Positions 50,052-59,011 of a stretch of DNA of 64,000 bases are shown here, piece after piece. The DNA comes from Ferranicluibacter quercicola. Its GTDB lineage: Bacteria > Pseudomonadota > Alphaproteobacteria > Rhizobiales > Rhizobiaceae. How positions within the stretch are numbered: position 1 is the stretch's first letter; every line of letters begins with the position of its first letter. Location of the stretch: the NCBI RefSeq assembly GCF_021168455.1, contig NZ_JAJOZR010000001.1, positions 62,001 through 126,000 on the forward strand, given 5' to 3'. The translations under genes were made by a program, and so were the position numbers. Under the pieces are notes generated by a model that was not told where the DNA came from, ran no database searches, and was given only the letters and a program-made list of their open reading frames with translations.

Positions 50052-51242
50052 ATGACAATGAGGATCAACGGCCTTCTGGCCGCAACGGCGCTCATCCTGT
50101 CCACGCACGCCGTTCAGGCGCAGGATACCGTCGCAACCGTCATCGGCGCTCTGCCCGAGCCCCTGAAGGCGCAGTACGAGGGTGCGCCGCAAGCGGTTCT
50201 GCCGTCGGCCTGGGATGGCTTTACGGCGCCGGCAAAGCCCTGGAAATGGTGCCATTCGGAATCCTATCAGGGCAATCCGTGGCGGGTGACCGTGACGAAG
50301 GAACTGCAGCGTCTGGTCGAAGGGTTGATCGCGAACGGTACCGTCGCAAGCTTCGAAGTCTCCGACAGCAACAATGACGTCAGCCAGCAGATCAACCAGA
50401 TCCGCGCCTTCGTCGACAAGGGCTGCTCGATCATCACCTCCATCCCCGGCTCGGCGACGGCGCTGGACGATGCGATCGACGCAGCAGCCAAGGCCGGCAT
50501 TCCGTTCGTGACGGCTGCCGGATCCGTCACCAGCCCGAACGCGATCAATGTCGATTCCAACTATGCGCGCTGGGGCTACGACATGATGAGCGCGGTCGGC
50601 AAGGCTCTGCCGGACGGCGGCAGCGTTCTCCTCGTCGAGGGCATCGCCGGCCATCCGATCGTGGTGCAGGAACGGCAGGGTGGCGACAAGGCGCTTGCCG
50701 AGAACACCAGGCTGAAGGTCGCGCGCAGCGTCAACGGCAACTGGACGGCCAACGTCACGAAGACGGTCGTCTTCCAGGCGATCGCCACCAATCCGGCGCC
50801 GATCGATGCGGTCTGGACCACCGGGAGCGAGAGCCGCGTCGTCGCCGAGGCCTTTGCCGAAGCCGGACGCCCGGCGCCGCTGATCACCGGTTCGCTCACC
50901 GGCGACGCACTCGGTTACTGGAAGGCCAATCCCGACAAGTTCCGTTTCGAGGGCCATGCGCTTCTGCCGCATTGGACGGCGCAGACGCTGTTTCGCGTCG
51001 GAGCGCGCATGCTGGACGGGCAGAAGCCGAAGCTGAACACGCTGATGATCCCCATCCCCGCCATCCACAATGCCGATCTGGCGAGCTGGTACAAGGACTG
51101 CATGATGCCGGACTCCGTGTCCGTCTTCCCGGTTCCGCCGCAGGATCCGATGCCGGAACCGCTGCTCGACGCCTATTTCACCGGCGCCAAGCCCACACCC
51201 GGCTGGGACTATGCGTCCACGCCCGATGCCTGTGCGAAGTAG
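50052..51242 (+). CDS. Sugar ABC transporter substrate-binding protein (CUT2, ribose/RbsB type)
   Basis: This 396-residue periplasmic receptor has a signal peptide (MTMRINGLLAATALILSTHA, cleavage about residue 23) and the RbsB-type two-domain fold: SDSNNDVSQQINQIRAFVDK and GCSIITSIPGSATALDDAID, then AAAKAGIPFVTAAGS. It is longer than RbsB by about 100 residues. A GGAGGAGATATAGAA precedes the ATG. The split ATPase pair and two permeases follow, completing a CUT2 transporter. The sugar cannot be named. Confidence 0.9.
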   Translation: MTMRINGLLAATALILSTHAVQAQDTVATVIGALPEPLKAQYEGAPQAVLPSAWDGFTAPAKPWKWCHSESYQGNPWRVTVTKELQRLVEGLIANGTVASFEVSDSNNDVSQQINQIRAFVDKGCSIITSIPGSATALDDAIDAAAKAGIPFVTAAGSVTSPNAINVDSNYARWGYDMMSAVGKALPDGGSVLLVEGIAGHPIVVQERQGGDKALAENTRLKVARSVNGNWTANVTKTVVFQAIATNPAPIDAVWTTGSESRVVAEAFAEAGRPAPLITGSLTGDALGYWKANPDKFRFEGHALLPHWTAQTLFRVGARMLDGQKPKLNTLMIPIPAIHNADLASWYKDCMMPDSVSVFPVPPQDPMPEPLLDAYFTGAKPTPGWDYASTPDACAK

Positions 51243-51305
51243 CGACAAGATGAAGGAAAGGCGGGCGCGTTCCATCGGGATGGCCCGCCGCCACAGGCGG
51301 ACGGC

Positions 51306-52046
51306 ATGATGCTCGAAATCCATACTCTGTCGAAACGATACGGCGAGACGGTGGCTCTTGCCGGCGCCAGTATCGCGTTCCGCGCCGGCACCATCCACAC
51401 GATCCTCGGCGAGAACGGCTCCGGCAAGAGCACGCTGGTGAAATTGCTGTCCGGCATCGTCCAGCCGGATGGCGGCACGATGCTGCTGGACGGGACGCCG
51501 TTTTCGGGACGCAGGCCCGCCGAATTCCAGGCTGCGGGCTTTGCCACGGTGTTCCAGGAAGTGCTGATCGCGCCGGACAGGAGCGTTGAAGACAATATCC
51601 TGCTCGGGCTCGACGGGCTCGTGCACCGCAGGATCCCGCGCGACCGGCGGCGGCAGACGGCGGCGGATGCGCTGGCCCGCTTTGCCGTTACGCCCGTGCC
51701 GCTCGATGTCAAAGCCGGCTCTCTGCCGCTTGCGGCACAACAGTTGATCGTTCTGGCGCGTGCGGTCGTCCGCCGTCCGCGCGTTCTCATCCTCGACGAA
51801 GTGACGGCCGCGCTCGATTATGCCGACCGCGAGTCCGTCTTCTCCCTGATGCGCCAGCTGGCGGCGGAAGGTTCGCTGCTGCTTTTCATCACCCACCGCA
51901 TGGACGAGGTCATGAGCCTCTCCGACAGGATCTCCATTCTGCGCAGCGGCAAGGTCGTGACGACCGAGGAGCGCGGGCTCTCGACGCCCGCGGAGCTTCT
52001 GAAAGCCATGGCGCCACAAACGGCCGCGGAGTTGCTGCATGTCTGA
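51306..52046 (+). CDS. CUT2 sugar ABC ATPase, N-terminal-type domain (split RbsA/MglA)
   Basis: This 246-residue protein corresponds to the first ATPase domain of RbsA/MglA. Walker A is GENGSGKSTL and Walker B LILDEVTAALD, with FITHRMDEVMSLSDR. The signature region is degenerate (LPLAAQQLIVLARAV), as in the first half of the two-domain ATPases. In most CUT2 systems both domains are one 500-residue chain; here the second is a separate gene that overlaps the end by eight bases. ATG codons at 51306 and 51309 are both possible starts. Confidence 0.9.
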   Translation: MMLEIHTLSKRYGETVALAGASIAFRAGTIHTILGENGSGKSTLVKLLSGIVQPDGGTMLLDGTPFSGRRPAEFQAAGFATVFQEVLIAPDRSVEDNILLGLDGLVHRRIPRDRRRQTAADALARFAVTPVPLDVKAGSLPLAAQQLIVLARAVVRRPRVLILDEVTAALDYADRESVFSLMRQLAAEGSLLLFITHRMDEVMSLSDRISILRSGKVVTTEERGLSTPAELLKAMAPQTAAELLHV

Positions 52047-52782
52047 TTCCGCACGCCTTCATGCCCGTGATCTCGTCATCCGGCGCGGCGCGACCCCGAT
52101 CGTCGAGGAGATCCGCTCCGGCGAGATCGTCGGTCTCGCCGGCCTGGACGGACATGGACAGGAGCGCTTTCTCGAAACGCTCGCCGGCCTGCAAAAGCCG
52201 CTTGCCGGAGCCGTGTCTCTGGAACGGGGCGGCGCGGAAACGCGGATCACCGATTTCCGCAAGGCCGTCGCCGCTCATGTCGCCTACCTCCCGCGCGATC
52301 GGCGGGCGACAGGCATCTTCCCCACCCAGTCGGTCCTCGACAACTTCGCCATATCCACGGTGTCGGAGGATGCCCGCTTCGGCGTCATCAGCGCCGGCCA
52401 GCGCGCGCGGCGCTACGAGGTCTATCGCGACCGGCTGTCCATCGCAGCACCGCGGCCGGATGCGGCGATCACCACGCTCTCGGGCGGCAATCAGCAGAAG
52501 GTGCTGCTGGCGCGCGCTCTCGCCTTGAAGCCGGATGTGCTGTTGCTCAACGACCCCACCCGCGGCGTCGATGTCGCCACCCGTCATGTGCTTTACGACG
52601 TCTTCCGCGATCTCGCGCGGGACGGCATGGCGCTGGTGGTTCTCTCCAGCGAGATCGAGGAGATCCTGCTCTTGTGCCACCGCGTTGTCGTTTTCCGCGA
52701 CCATGATATCGTCGCCAACCTGCAGGGGCCTGCCATGACCACCGATGCCGTCATCGCCGCCATGTTCGGACGCGCGGCATGA
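52039..52782 (+). CDS. CUT2 sugar ABC ATPase, C-terminal-type domain (split RbsA/MglA)
   Basis: This 247-residue protein is the second ATPase domain of an RbsA/MglA-type pair. As usual for that domain, Walker A is degenerate (GLAGLDGHGQERF, no GKS) while the signature is strong (LSGGNQQKVLLARAL) and Walker B reads VLLLNDPTRGVDVATR. The motif PRDRRATGIFPTQSV is also typical. It overlaps both the upstream ATPase half (8 bases) and the permease (4 bases), so the subunits are made in coupled fashion and must pair in trans. Confidence 0.9.
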   Translation: MSDSARLHARDLVIRRGATPIVEEIRSGEIVGLAGLDGHGQERFLETLAGLQKPLAGAVSLERGGAETRITDFRKAVAAHVAYLPRDRRATGIFPTQSVLDNFAISTVSEDARFGVISAGQRARRYEVYRDRLSIAAPRPDAAITTLSGGNQQKVLLARALALKPDVLLLNDPTRGVDVATRHVLYDVFRDLARDGMALVVLSSEIEEILLLCHRVVVFRDHDIVANLQGPAMTTDAVIAAMFGRAA

Positions 52783-53738
52783 CGAAGGCGTACCTGCGGA
52801 CACTGCACGGGCTCCGGCGCGATACGGGCTTTGCGCTCGTGCTTCTCGTCATCCTGCTTGTCGTGAACCTCGTCCTCAACCCGGCACGCTTCCAGCCATC
52901 GGCCTGGGGGTCGCTCATCGGGCTTGCCGCGCCGCTCATCGGTGCGGCGGTGGCCTCCGCGCCTGTCATTCTCGCGGGACGCGGCGGCATCGATATTTCG
53001 GTCGGGCCGCTGATGGGCTTCGTCAATGCCATCGTCATCCAGCTTCTGTTTCTGAAGGCCGGCATTTCCTCGCCGCTCGTCATCATTCCCGCAGCCCTCC
53101 TGATCGGCGCTGCCATCGGCGCCATTAACGGGGCGCTGACGACACTGGTGCGGATCCAGCCGATCGTGGCGACGCTCGGAACCTATCTCGTCCTCACCGG
53201 CGTGACCCTGACCATCCTGCCCGCGCCGATCGGGCCGGCGCCGGGCTGGCTGAAGGCGCTGGCCGGCCCCTGGTCGGCCCTGCCGCTGATCGCGCTCTTT
53301 GCCGCCTGGTGGATCATCCGCCGGCTGCCCTATTACGACCAGCTGATGGCGATCGGCAGCGACGACCGCGCGGCCTATACCGCCGGCGTCGATGTCACCC
53401 GCGTCCGCTTCATCGCCTATGTTATCACGGGCGTGTTCGCCGCCGTCGCGGGGCTGATGCTGACCGCGCTGATCGGCTCGGCCGACCCGAACATCGGGCA
53501 GGCCTATACGCTGATCTCGATTGCGGCCGTGGCGCTCGGCGGCGTCAGCCTTGCCGGCGGGCGTGGCGGGCTGGTCGGCGCCTCCATCGGCGCGATCGAC
53601 ATCTTCCTGCTGCAGAGCGTACTCACCGCCTTCAACGTTTCCACCTATGTGCTGCAAATCGCCTATGGCGCCATTCTCGTTGCCGCCGTCATTCTGACGG
53701 CCGTGCAAGAGCGGGCGGCCCGTGGCCGGGAGGTCTGA
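52779..53738 (+). CDS. CUT2 sugar ABC permease (RbsC type), first
   Basis: This 319-residue inner-membrane protein of about eight or more helices has the BPD-transp-2 signatures AGRGGIDISVGPLMGFVNAI, INGALTTLVRIQPIVATLGT and AVALGGVSLAGGRGGLVGAS. With the next permease it forms a heterodimer, whereas most ribose systems use a homodimer. It overlaps the ATPase gene by four bases. Confidence 0.92.
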   Translation: MTKAYLRTLHGLRRDTGFALVLLVILLVVNLVLNPARFQPSAWGSLIGLAAPLIGAAVASAPVILAGRGGIDISVGPLMGFVNAIVIQLLFLKAGISSPLVIIPAALLIGAAIGAINGALTTLVRIQPIVATLGTYLVLTGVTLTILPAPIGPAPGWLKALAGPWSALPLIALFAAWWIIRRLPYYDQLMAIGSDDRAAYTAGVDVTRVRFIAYVITGVFAAVAGLMLTALIGSADPNIGQAYTLISIAAVALGGVSLAGGRGGLVGASIGAIDIFLLQSVLTAFNVSTYVLQIAYGAILVAAVILTAVQERAARGREV

Positions 53739-53739
53739 C

Positions 53740-54759
53740 ATGGCTGTCGTCGAAACAGGTCGCACCGGCGCGGCACGGTCAAGCCTTGCGCTGCGCATCC
53801 GCTCGGGCCTTGCCGGCACGAACGGCCGCATCCTCATGGCCTTTCTCATCGCGGGCGTGCTGCATCTGGTCGGCACGCTCGCCATCCCGGGCTATTCCTC
53901 GCCGTTCGCCATCCGCGCGCTGCTGGTCATCGCCGCGCTCCTCGCCGTCGCCTCCATCGGGCAGACACTCGTGGTCATCCTGGGTGGCATCGATCTGTCC
54001 ATTCCCTTCATCATTGGCTTTGCCAATGTGGTGGCCGCACAGCTCTATGGCGACAAATGGAATTTCGCGCTCGTCTGTCTCTTCGTGATCGTGGTCGCCA
54101 TGCTGATCGGTGCGCTGAACGGCTATATCTCCCGGCGGCTCGATATCCATCCGCTGATCGTGACCCTGGGGATCGGCATGATCGTGCAGGGGTCCGTTCT
54201 GCTCTGGACGGCGGGGTTTCCGTCCGGCTCCGCGCCACCCTACGTCTCCGCCTTCGTTTCCATCGGCGGTTCGGCGGGCCCGCTGCCCTTTCCCTGGGTG
54301 GTGCCGGCGCTGGCCGTGCTCGCGACGCTCATCGTGCTCGTGCTTGCCCGCACGCCCTACGGGCGGCGGCTTTACGCGCTCGGCAGCAATCCCGGCGCTG
54401 CCATCCTCGCGCTGATCGACCCTGTGCGTATGTGGATGCTGACCTTCTCGCTCAGCGCCATGTTTGCCGCCGTCACCGGCATTCTGCTCCTCGGCTTCAC
54501 CGGCTCGGCCTATGGCGATGTCGGCCAGCCCTATCTGTTCCAGACGATTGCGGCCGTGGTCGTGGGCGGCGCGGCGCTGGTCGGCGGGCGCGGCAGCTAT
54601 CTCGGCACGATCGCCGGCGTGCTGGTTCTCACCGAGATCAACACCTTGCTGATCGGCCTCGGCTTCCAGCCCGCCGCCGTGCAGGCGTCGCTCGGCGCCG
54701 TCATCATCCTGCTCGTCTCGATCTACGGCCGGGAGCGGCATGTCAGCATGACGATCTGA
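53740..54759 (+). CDS. CUT2 sugar ABC permease (RbsC type), second
   Basis: This 339-residue permease is related to the first: VILGGIDLSIPFIIGFANVV, ALNGYISRRLDIHPLIVTLG, AAVVVGGAALVGGRGSYLGT. The start at MAVVETGRTG is set by GGGAGGTCTGAC, one base after the previous stop. It is the last gene of the MaoC-CaiB-CUT2 operon. The gene after it is on the other strand, and only six bases separate the ends. Confidence 0.92.
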   Translation: MAVVETGRTGAARSSLALRIRSGLAGTNGRILMAFLIAGVLHLVGTLAIPGYSSPFAIRALLVIAALLAVASIGQTLVVILGGIDLSIPFIIGFANVVAAQLYGDKWNFALVCLFVIVVAMLIGALNGYISRRLDIHPLIVTLGIGMIVQGSVLLWTAGFPSGSAPPYVSAFVSIGGSAGPLPFPWVVPALAVLATLIVLVLARTPYGRRLYALGSNPGAAILALIDPVRMWMLTFSLSAMFAAVTGILLLGFTGSAYGDVGQPYLFQTIAAVVVGGAALVGGRGSYLGTIAGVLVLTEINTLLIGLGFQPAAVQASLGAVIILLVSIYGRERHVSMTI

Positions 54760-54765
54760 GGCGCG

Positions 54766-55620
54766 TCAGGCTCCGATCGGGAGATCGAGGCTCCAGAGCT
54801 TCAGCGCATTGCCGGCCAGCAGGGCGTGGCGCTCGGAATCGCTGCTGCCCGCAAGCAGCGCATGCGTAGCTGCAACCCAGGTGGAGAGGCTGCCGGCGAG
54901 CGTGCAGACGGGCCAGTCGCTGCCCCACACCACCCTGTCCCATCCAAATTGCAGGATGGCGGTTTCCGCATAGGGACGGATCTTGTCCACGCTCCAGCTG
55001 TCGGGATCGGTATAGGCGATGAGCCCGGATATCTTGCAGACCACGTTCGGCCGGCGTGCGACATCCTTCAGCTCGTCCCGCCACAGCGAGATATCGCCCG
55101 CCTTGATATCGGGAACGCCGCAATGGTCGAGGATGAAGGTCACATCCGGCGCGAGGTCGGCAAGGGCCGCCGCGTGACCCAGCTGGCGCGGCAGTACGCA
55201 GAGATCGAAGGTGAGACCCGTGCCCGCGAGGCGCTTGATGTTGTCGCGAAAGACCGCGCTTTCCGACAGGTCGTCCGGCATGACGTGGAGGACGCGGCGA
55301 AAACCCTTGACCAGCGGGTTCTCGCGCTGACGCTCGAGCATCGCGGGAAAGCTCTGGTCTTCCGGCCGGCAAGCAGCGATGGCGCCGACGAGGAGGCTTT
55401 CGGGGAGCGCTGCGAGCTGCCCCACATGCAGCGTTTCCGCCTCGATCTCCTCGGCCGCGACATCGACCTCCATGTGCAGGCTGGCGGCGATGCCGCAACG
55501 CAGGGCCTCCTGACGATAGGTCTCATAAAGGTAGTCGCGGTCGAGCGCAGGCACCGATGAAAGCCATGGATAGGTGAGGGCCGTCCTGTCGATCAGGTGA
55601 AGATGGGTGTCGATGATCAT
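54766..55620 (-). CDS. Amidohydrolase family 2 protein (lactonase-like)
   Basis: This 284-residue metal-dependent hydrolase has the TIM-barrel amidohydrolase start MIIDTHLHLIDR, whose His-x-His binds metal. Later it carries TFILDHCGVPDIK and VVWGSDWPVCTLAG, with the distal Asp in GSDWP. Many neighbours of this subfamily hydrolyse sugar lactones (fuconolactone, galactarolactone) or decarboxylate acids. With sugar genes around it, a lactonase is the best guess. GGGAGGAGCAG fixes the start. It precedes the IclR gene on the opposite side of operon B and may share its promoter region. Confidence 0.88.
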   Translation of the reverse strand: MIIDTHLHLIDRTALTYPWLSSVPALDRDYLYETYRQEALRCGIAASLHMEVDVAAEEIEAETLHVGQLAALPESLLVGAIAACRPEDQSFPAMLERQRENPLVKGFRRVLHVMPDDLSESAVFRDNIKRLAGTGLTFDLCVLPRQLGHAAALADLAPDVTFILDHCGVPDIKAGDISLWRDELKDVARRPNVVCKISGLIAYTDPDSWSVDKIRPYAETAILQFGWDRVVWGSDWPVCTLAGSLSTWVAATHALLAGSSDSERHALLAGNALKLWSLDLPIGA

Positions 55621-55714
55621 CGCTGCTCCTCCCGCGCCATGCGCCTTCGGCGACACTCTCATAGGGAAGCAGAGGTTTCAAATAAGAATGTCGCGTCGCA
55701 GGCTAAGAAGAGGC

Positions 55715-56512
55715 TTACGTTTCCGCCGGCCCGTCGTGCTGGACGTCGGAGCCGGCGAGAAGCGAAAGCTGCTCGGCGGTCTTCTGCAGCAGCGAGATCG
55801 TCGTGGAGATATCGGGCGCCGACGGCGCGTTGACGAGGCTGATATAGGGCACGGTGAGGGCCGCGATACCGCGACGGTCCGGACCGAGAATCGGGGCCGA
55901 GAGGTTGAACACCCCGGCCGTCTGGGCGCTCGCCATCATCTCGTAGCCGCGCGCGCGGATCTCGTCGAGGCGCGCATAGAACTCCGGTGTCAGGGTGATG
56001 TCCTTCCGGCTCTTCACGTGCTCGGAGATCATCATCTCCCGCTCCTCCGGCGGGCGGAAGGCAAGGAGGACATGACCGGAGCCGGTGTCGAACAGGCTGA
56101 TATGCGAGCCGACGCGAATGGAAATGCCCCAGTAATCCGGCGCTTCCTGCTGGGCGATGACGACGGCGGAGCCGCGGTCGAACACGGCGAGCTGGTTGGC
56201 CTGCCGGGTCCGCTGCGCAAGGTCGCGCATCAGCGGCGTCGCATAGGCCGCCAGGCGCCGCGTCGGGGCATGCAGCTGCGCGAGACCGAAGAGCTTGAGC
56301 GTCAGGGAGTAGCGGTCGCCGTCGATGCGGGTGATGTAGCCGCGCCGGACGAGGCGGTCGAGCATCCGGTAGAACTCGTTCGGGCTGCGATTGAGCTTCT
56401 TGGAAATCTCCGCCTGCGTCAGGCCGCCATCCACACCGGCCAAAAGCTCCAGAATATCGAGCCCCTTGTCCAGCGCCGGTGCGCGGTAGCGATCGTCTTC
56501 TCCGTCCGACAT
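55715..56512 (-). CDS. IclR family transcriptional regulator
   Basis: This 265-residue regulator has an N-terminal winged helix (ALDKGLDILELLAGVDGGLT, then AEISKKLNRSPNEFYRMLDR) and the C-terminal effector domain with SLFDTGSGHVLLA and ISTTISLLQKTAEQLSLLAG. The start is placed at MSDGEDDRY; an upstream in-frame ATG would add ten residues and cover a CATATACGAA half-site. It is divergent from the CUT1 transporter operon and probably controls it, and perhaps the MaoC-CaiB operon as well. The amidohydrolase follows it on the same strand. Confidence 0.9.
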   Translation of the reverse strand: MSDGEDDRYRAPALDKGLDILELLAGVDGGLTQAEISKKLNRSPNEFYRMLDRLVRRGYITRIDGDRYSLTLKLFGLAQLHAPTRRLAAYATPLMRDLAQRTRQANQLAVFDRGSAVVIAQQEAPDYWGISIRVGSHISLFDTGSGHVLLAFRPPEEREMMISEHVKSRKDITLTPEFYARLDEIRARGYEMMASAQTAGVFNLSAPILGPDRRGIAALTVPYISLVNAPSAPDISTTISLLQKTAEQLSLLAGSDVQHDGPAET

Positions 56513-56539
56513 GCGGGACCCCCTGTGAATACGCATTTC

Positions 56540-56549
56540 CATATACGAA
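56540..56549. promoter_or_regulatory. IclR half-site candidate CATATACGAA
   Basis: The 10-mer lies 28 bases upstream of the IclR start. It is related to TTTGTATATGAA (56603-56614) in the reverse direction and to the half-sites at 47067-47089. Two related sites on either side of the divergent promoter suit IclR control of both directions. Confidence 0.35.
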
Positions 56550-56580
56550 GAACGATGGACCGACAAAGCAAAGTTGTCGC

Positions 56581-56614
56581 TTGACGATGCGCGAGAATGT
56601 TGTTTGTATATGAA
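56581..56614 (+). promoter_or_regulatory. Probable promoter and operator of the CUT1 transporter operon
   Basis: TTGACG (56581-56586) could be a -35 box, followed after 17 bases by the weak -10 TTGTAT (56604-56609), inside TTTGTATATGAA. The latter resembles the half-site beside the IclR gene, so a regulator bound there would cover the -10. The SBP start is about 65 bases downstream. Confidence 0.4.
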
Positions 56615-56677
56615 TGAGTTTCTCGCAGATGAGAGATCGTGCTCCTGAGGAGGAGTGCACCCGGAGGAGGGAACCTG

Positions 56678-57997
56678 ATGAACAAGCTGCTGTGTGGCGC
56701 CGCATCCGGCGTCGTGGCATTCGTTCTGGCGCACGGCGCAGCCGGTGCGGCCGAACTGATGGGCAAATTCGATGGCGTCACGATCGACGCCAAGCTGATC
56801 GGTGGTCAGCAATACGAGCCGCTCTATGCGCGGATCGCGGAATGGGAGAAGGCGACGGGTGCGAAGGTCAACGTGCTCTCCAAGAAGAACCATTTCGAGC
56901 TCGACAAGGAGATCAAGTCCGACATCGCCTCGGGGTCGATTTCCTGGTGCGTCGGCTCGAACCATTCGTCCTTCGCCCCGCAATATCCCGATCTCTATGT
57001 CGATCTGAACACGCTGGTGCCGAAGGAGATCGTCGGCGAATATGTCGACACCGTCATCAAGGCCTCCACCATCGACGACAAGCTGGTGATGCTGCCGCGC
57101 GCGCAGTTCGACGTGTCGGCGCTCTACTACCAGAAGAGCCTCTATACGGATGATGCCAAGAAGGCGGCGTTCAAGGGAAAGTACGGCTACGATCTCGCGC
57201 CGCCGGACACGTGGAGCCAAGTATCGGATCAGGCAAAGTTCTTCGCCGCCCCGCCGAACTTCTACGGCACGCAGTTTGCCGGCAAGGAAGAGGCGATCAA
57301 CGGCCGTTTCTATGAAATGCTGATTGCCGAGGGTGGTGCCTATCTGGATGAGGAGGGCAAGCCTGCCTTCAATTCGGAGGCCGGTGTCCGGGCGCTTGAT
57401 TGGTTCGTCGATCTCTACAAGGCAAAGGCGGTTCCCGCCGGCACGACCAACTATCTCTGGGACGAGCTTGGCGCGGGCTTTGCCTCGGGCACGGTCGGGC
57501 TCAACCTCGACTGGCCCGGATGGGCGACGTATTTCAATGACCCGAAGTCGTCCAAGGTCGCTGGCAATGTCGGCGTCACCGTGGCGCCGAAGGGCTCCTC
57601 CGGCAAGCGAACGGGCTGGTCCGGCCATCATGGCTTCTCCATCACCGAGGCTTGCGCCAGCAAGGAAGCGGCCGCCTCGCTCGTCTGGTTCCTGACCAAT
57701 GAGGACTCGCAGAAGCTGGAGGCCGCAAACGGCACCCTGCCGACCCGCACCGCCGTCTGGGCCTGGGATATCGAGCAGGCCGCCTCCGACCCCTACAAGA
57801 AAGAGGTGCTGAGCACCTTCCAGGAGACGGCGAAGGGTGCCTTTGCCGTGCCGCAGACGCCGGAATGGATCGAGATCTCGAACACGGTCTATCCCGAGCT
57901 TCAGGCCGCCATCCTCGGCGACAAGACGTCGAAGGAAGCGCTGGACGCGGCCGCCGAAAAAGCGACCACCATCCTCAAGGATGCCGGCGCCCTCTGA
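56678..57997 (+). CDS. Sugar ABC transporter substrate-binding protein (family 1, CUT1)
   Basis: This 439-residue periplasmic receptor has a signal peptide (MNKLLCGAASGVVAFVLAHG, cleavage about residue 25) and the family 1 fold: YEPLYARIAEWEKATGAKVN, MLPRAQFDVSALYYQKSLY, NYLWDELGAGFASGTVGLNL and GWSGHHGFSITEACASKEAA. GGAGGAGGGAACCTG fixes the start. It heads an operon with two permeases, a UgpC-type ATPase and four metabolic genes. The ligand is probably an oligosaccharide or sugar acid. Confidence 0.92.
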   Translation: MNKLLCGAASGVVAFVLAHGAAGAAELMGKFDGVTIDAKLIGGQQYEPLYARIAEWEKATGAKVNVLSKKNHFELDKEIKSDIASGSISWCVGSNHSSFAPQYPDLYVDLNTLVPKEIVGEYVDTVIKASTIDDKLVMLPRAQFDVSALYYQKSLYTDDAKKAAFKGKYGYDLAPPDTWSQVSDQAKFFAAPPNFYGTQFAGKEEAINGRFYEMLIAEGGAYLDEEGKPAFNSEAGVRALDWFVDLYKAKAVPAGTTNYLWDELGAGFASGTVGLNLDWPGWATYFNDPKSSKVAGNVGVTVAPKGSSGKRTGWSGHHGFSITEACASKEAAASLVWFLTNEDSQKLEAANGTLPTRTAVWAWDIEQAASDPYKKEVLSTFQETAKGAFAVPQTPEWIEISNTVYPELQAAILGDKTSKEALDAAAEKATTILKDAGAL

Positions 57998-58116
57998 CGC
58001 CGCCTCGCCTTCGCCCGCAGCAGTGCCTGCGGGCGAAGGATCCGGTGGCGCATGTCGCCGCGCTCTTTTCTCGATCGGCCAGGCGCGCAATGTCGCCGGC
58101 CGTCAGGTGCCACAGC

Positions 58117-59010
58117 ATGTCTCGAAAACTCTCAACGCCGGTTCTTCTTCTGCTGCCGGCCTTCGTCGTGCTCGCGGCTGTCGTGCTGCTGCCGCTGCTC
58201 TTGTCGCTTTATTCCAGCTTCACGCCGTTCCGACTGACGCGCCCGGCCACCCTCTGGGTCTGGGCCGGCTTTCGCAATTACGAGCGCATTCTCTCGGACG
58301 GCGTCTTCTGGGCGGCGTTCGTGCGCACGATCGTCCTGCTCACCATCGCGCTCAATCTGGAAATGCTCCTCGGCCTCGGCCTAGCGCTGCTCGTCAACAA
58401 GGCGACGCGCGGCAAGCGCGTGCTGCGCACGATCATGATGTTCCCGATGATGTTTTCTCCGGTTCTGGTCGGCTTCCAGTTCAAGTTCATGTTCAACGAC
58501 AATGTCGGCCTCGTGAACAACGCGCTGCAGTCGCTCGGCCTGACGGACCAGGCGATCCCGTGGCTGATCGACGGCAATCTGGCGCTGTTTGCCATCGTCG
58601 CCGCCGAGGTCTGGTCCTCCACCTCCGTCTTCGCCATCCTCATTCTCGCAGGCCTTCTCGCCATGCCGCAGGAGCCGGTGGAAGCGGCGAAGGTCGATGG
58701 CTGCACGGCCTGGCAGACCTTCCGCTATGTCACGCTGCCCTTCGTCATGCCGTTCGCCTACATCGCCATGACCATCCGCTCGCTCGACATTGCACGCGCC
58801 TACGACATCGTGAAGATCATGACGGATGGCGGGCCGGCGCGACGGACCGAGCTGATCTGGACGCTCGTCGGCCGCACCGCCTATTCGGATGCGCAGATGG
58901 GCCTCGCCAACGCCATGGCCTACGTCTCGATCCTCCTGTCGATCCTGTTCACCGTCTATTTCTTCCGGAAGCTCGCCGCCGCCCGGACCCAGATCGGAGC
59001 GGAGTGGTAA
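58117..59010 (+). CDS. CUT1 sugar ABC permease (MalF/UgpA type)
   Basis: This 297-residue inner-membrane protein has six predicted helices and the ATPase-contacting EAA loop in EPVEAAKVDGCTAWQTFRYV. The N-terminus (STPVLLLLPAFVVLAAVVLL) is typical. The start is not well supported by a ribosome site: ATG codons at 58117 and 58090 are in frame, and 58117 gives a usual length. A 119-base gap separates it from the binding-protein gene, with no obvious terminator hairpin. Confidence 0.88.
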   Translation: MSRKLSTPVLLLLPAFVVLAAVVLLPLLLSLYSSFTPFRLTRPATLWVWAGFRNYERILSDGVFWAAFVRTIVLLTIALNLEMLLGLGLALLVNKATRGKRVLRTIMMFPMMFSPVLVGFQFKFMFNDNVGLVNNALQSLGLTDQAIPWLIDGNLALFAIVAAEVWSSTSVFAILILAGLLAMPQEPVEAAKVDGCTAWQTFRYVTLPFVMPFAYIAMTIRSLDIARAYDIVKIMTDGGPARRTELIWTLVGRTAYSDAQMGLANAMAYVSILLSILFTVYFFRKLAAARTQIGAEW

Positions 59011-59011
59011 G

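Noticed and set aside
51306..52782. A frameshift that broke one RbsA-type gene into two
   Set aside because: The second half has its own ATG, the 8-base overlap is typical of coupled genes here, and both domains are complete.
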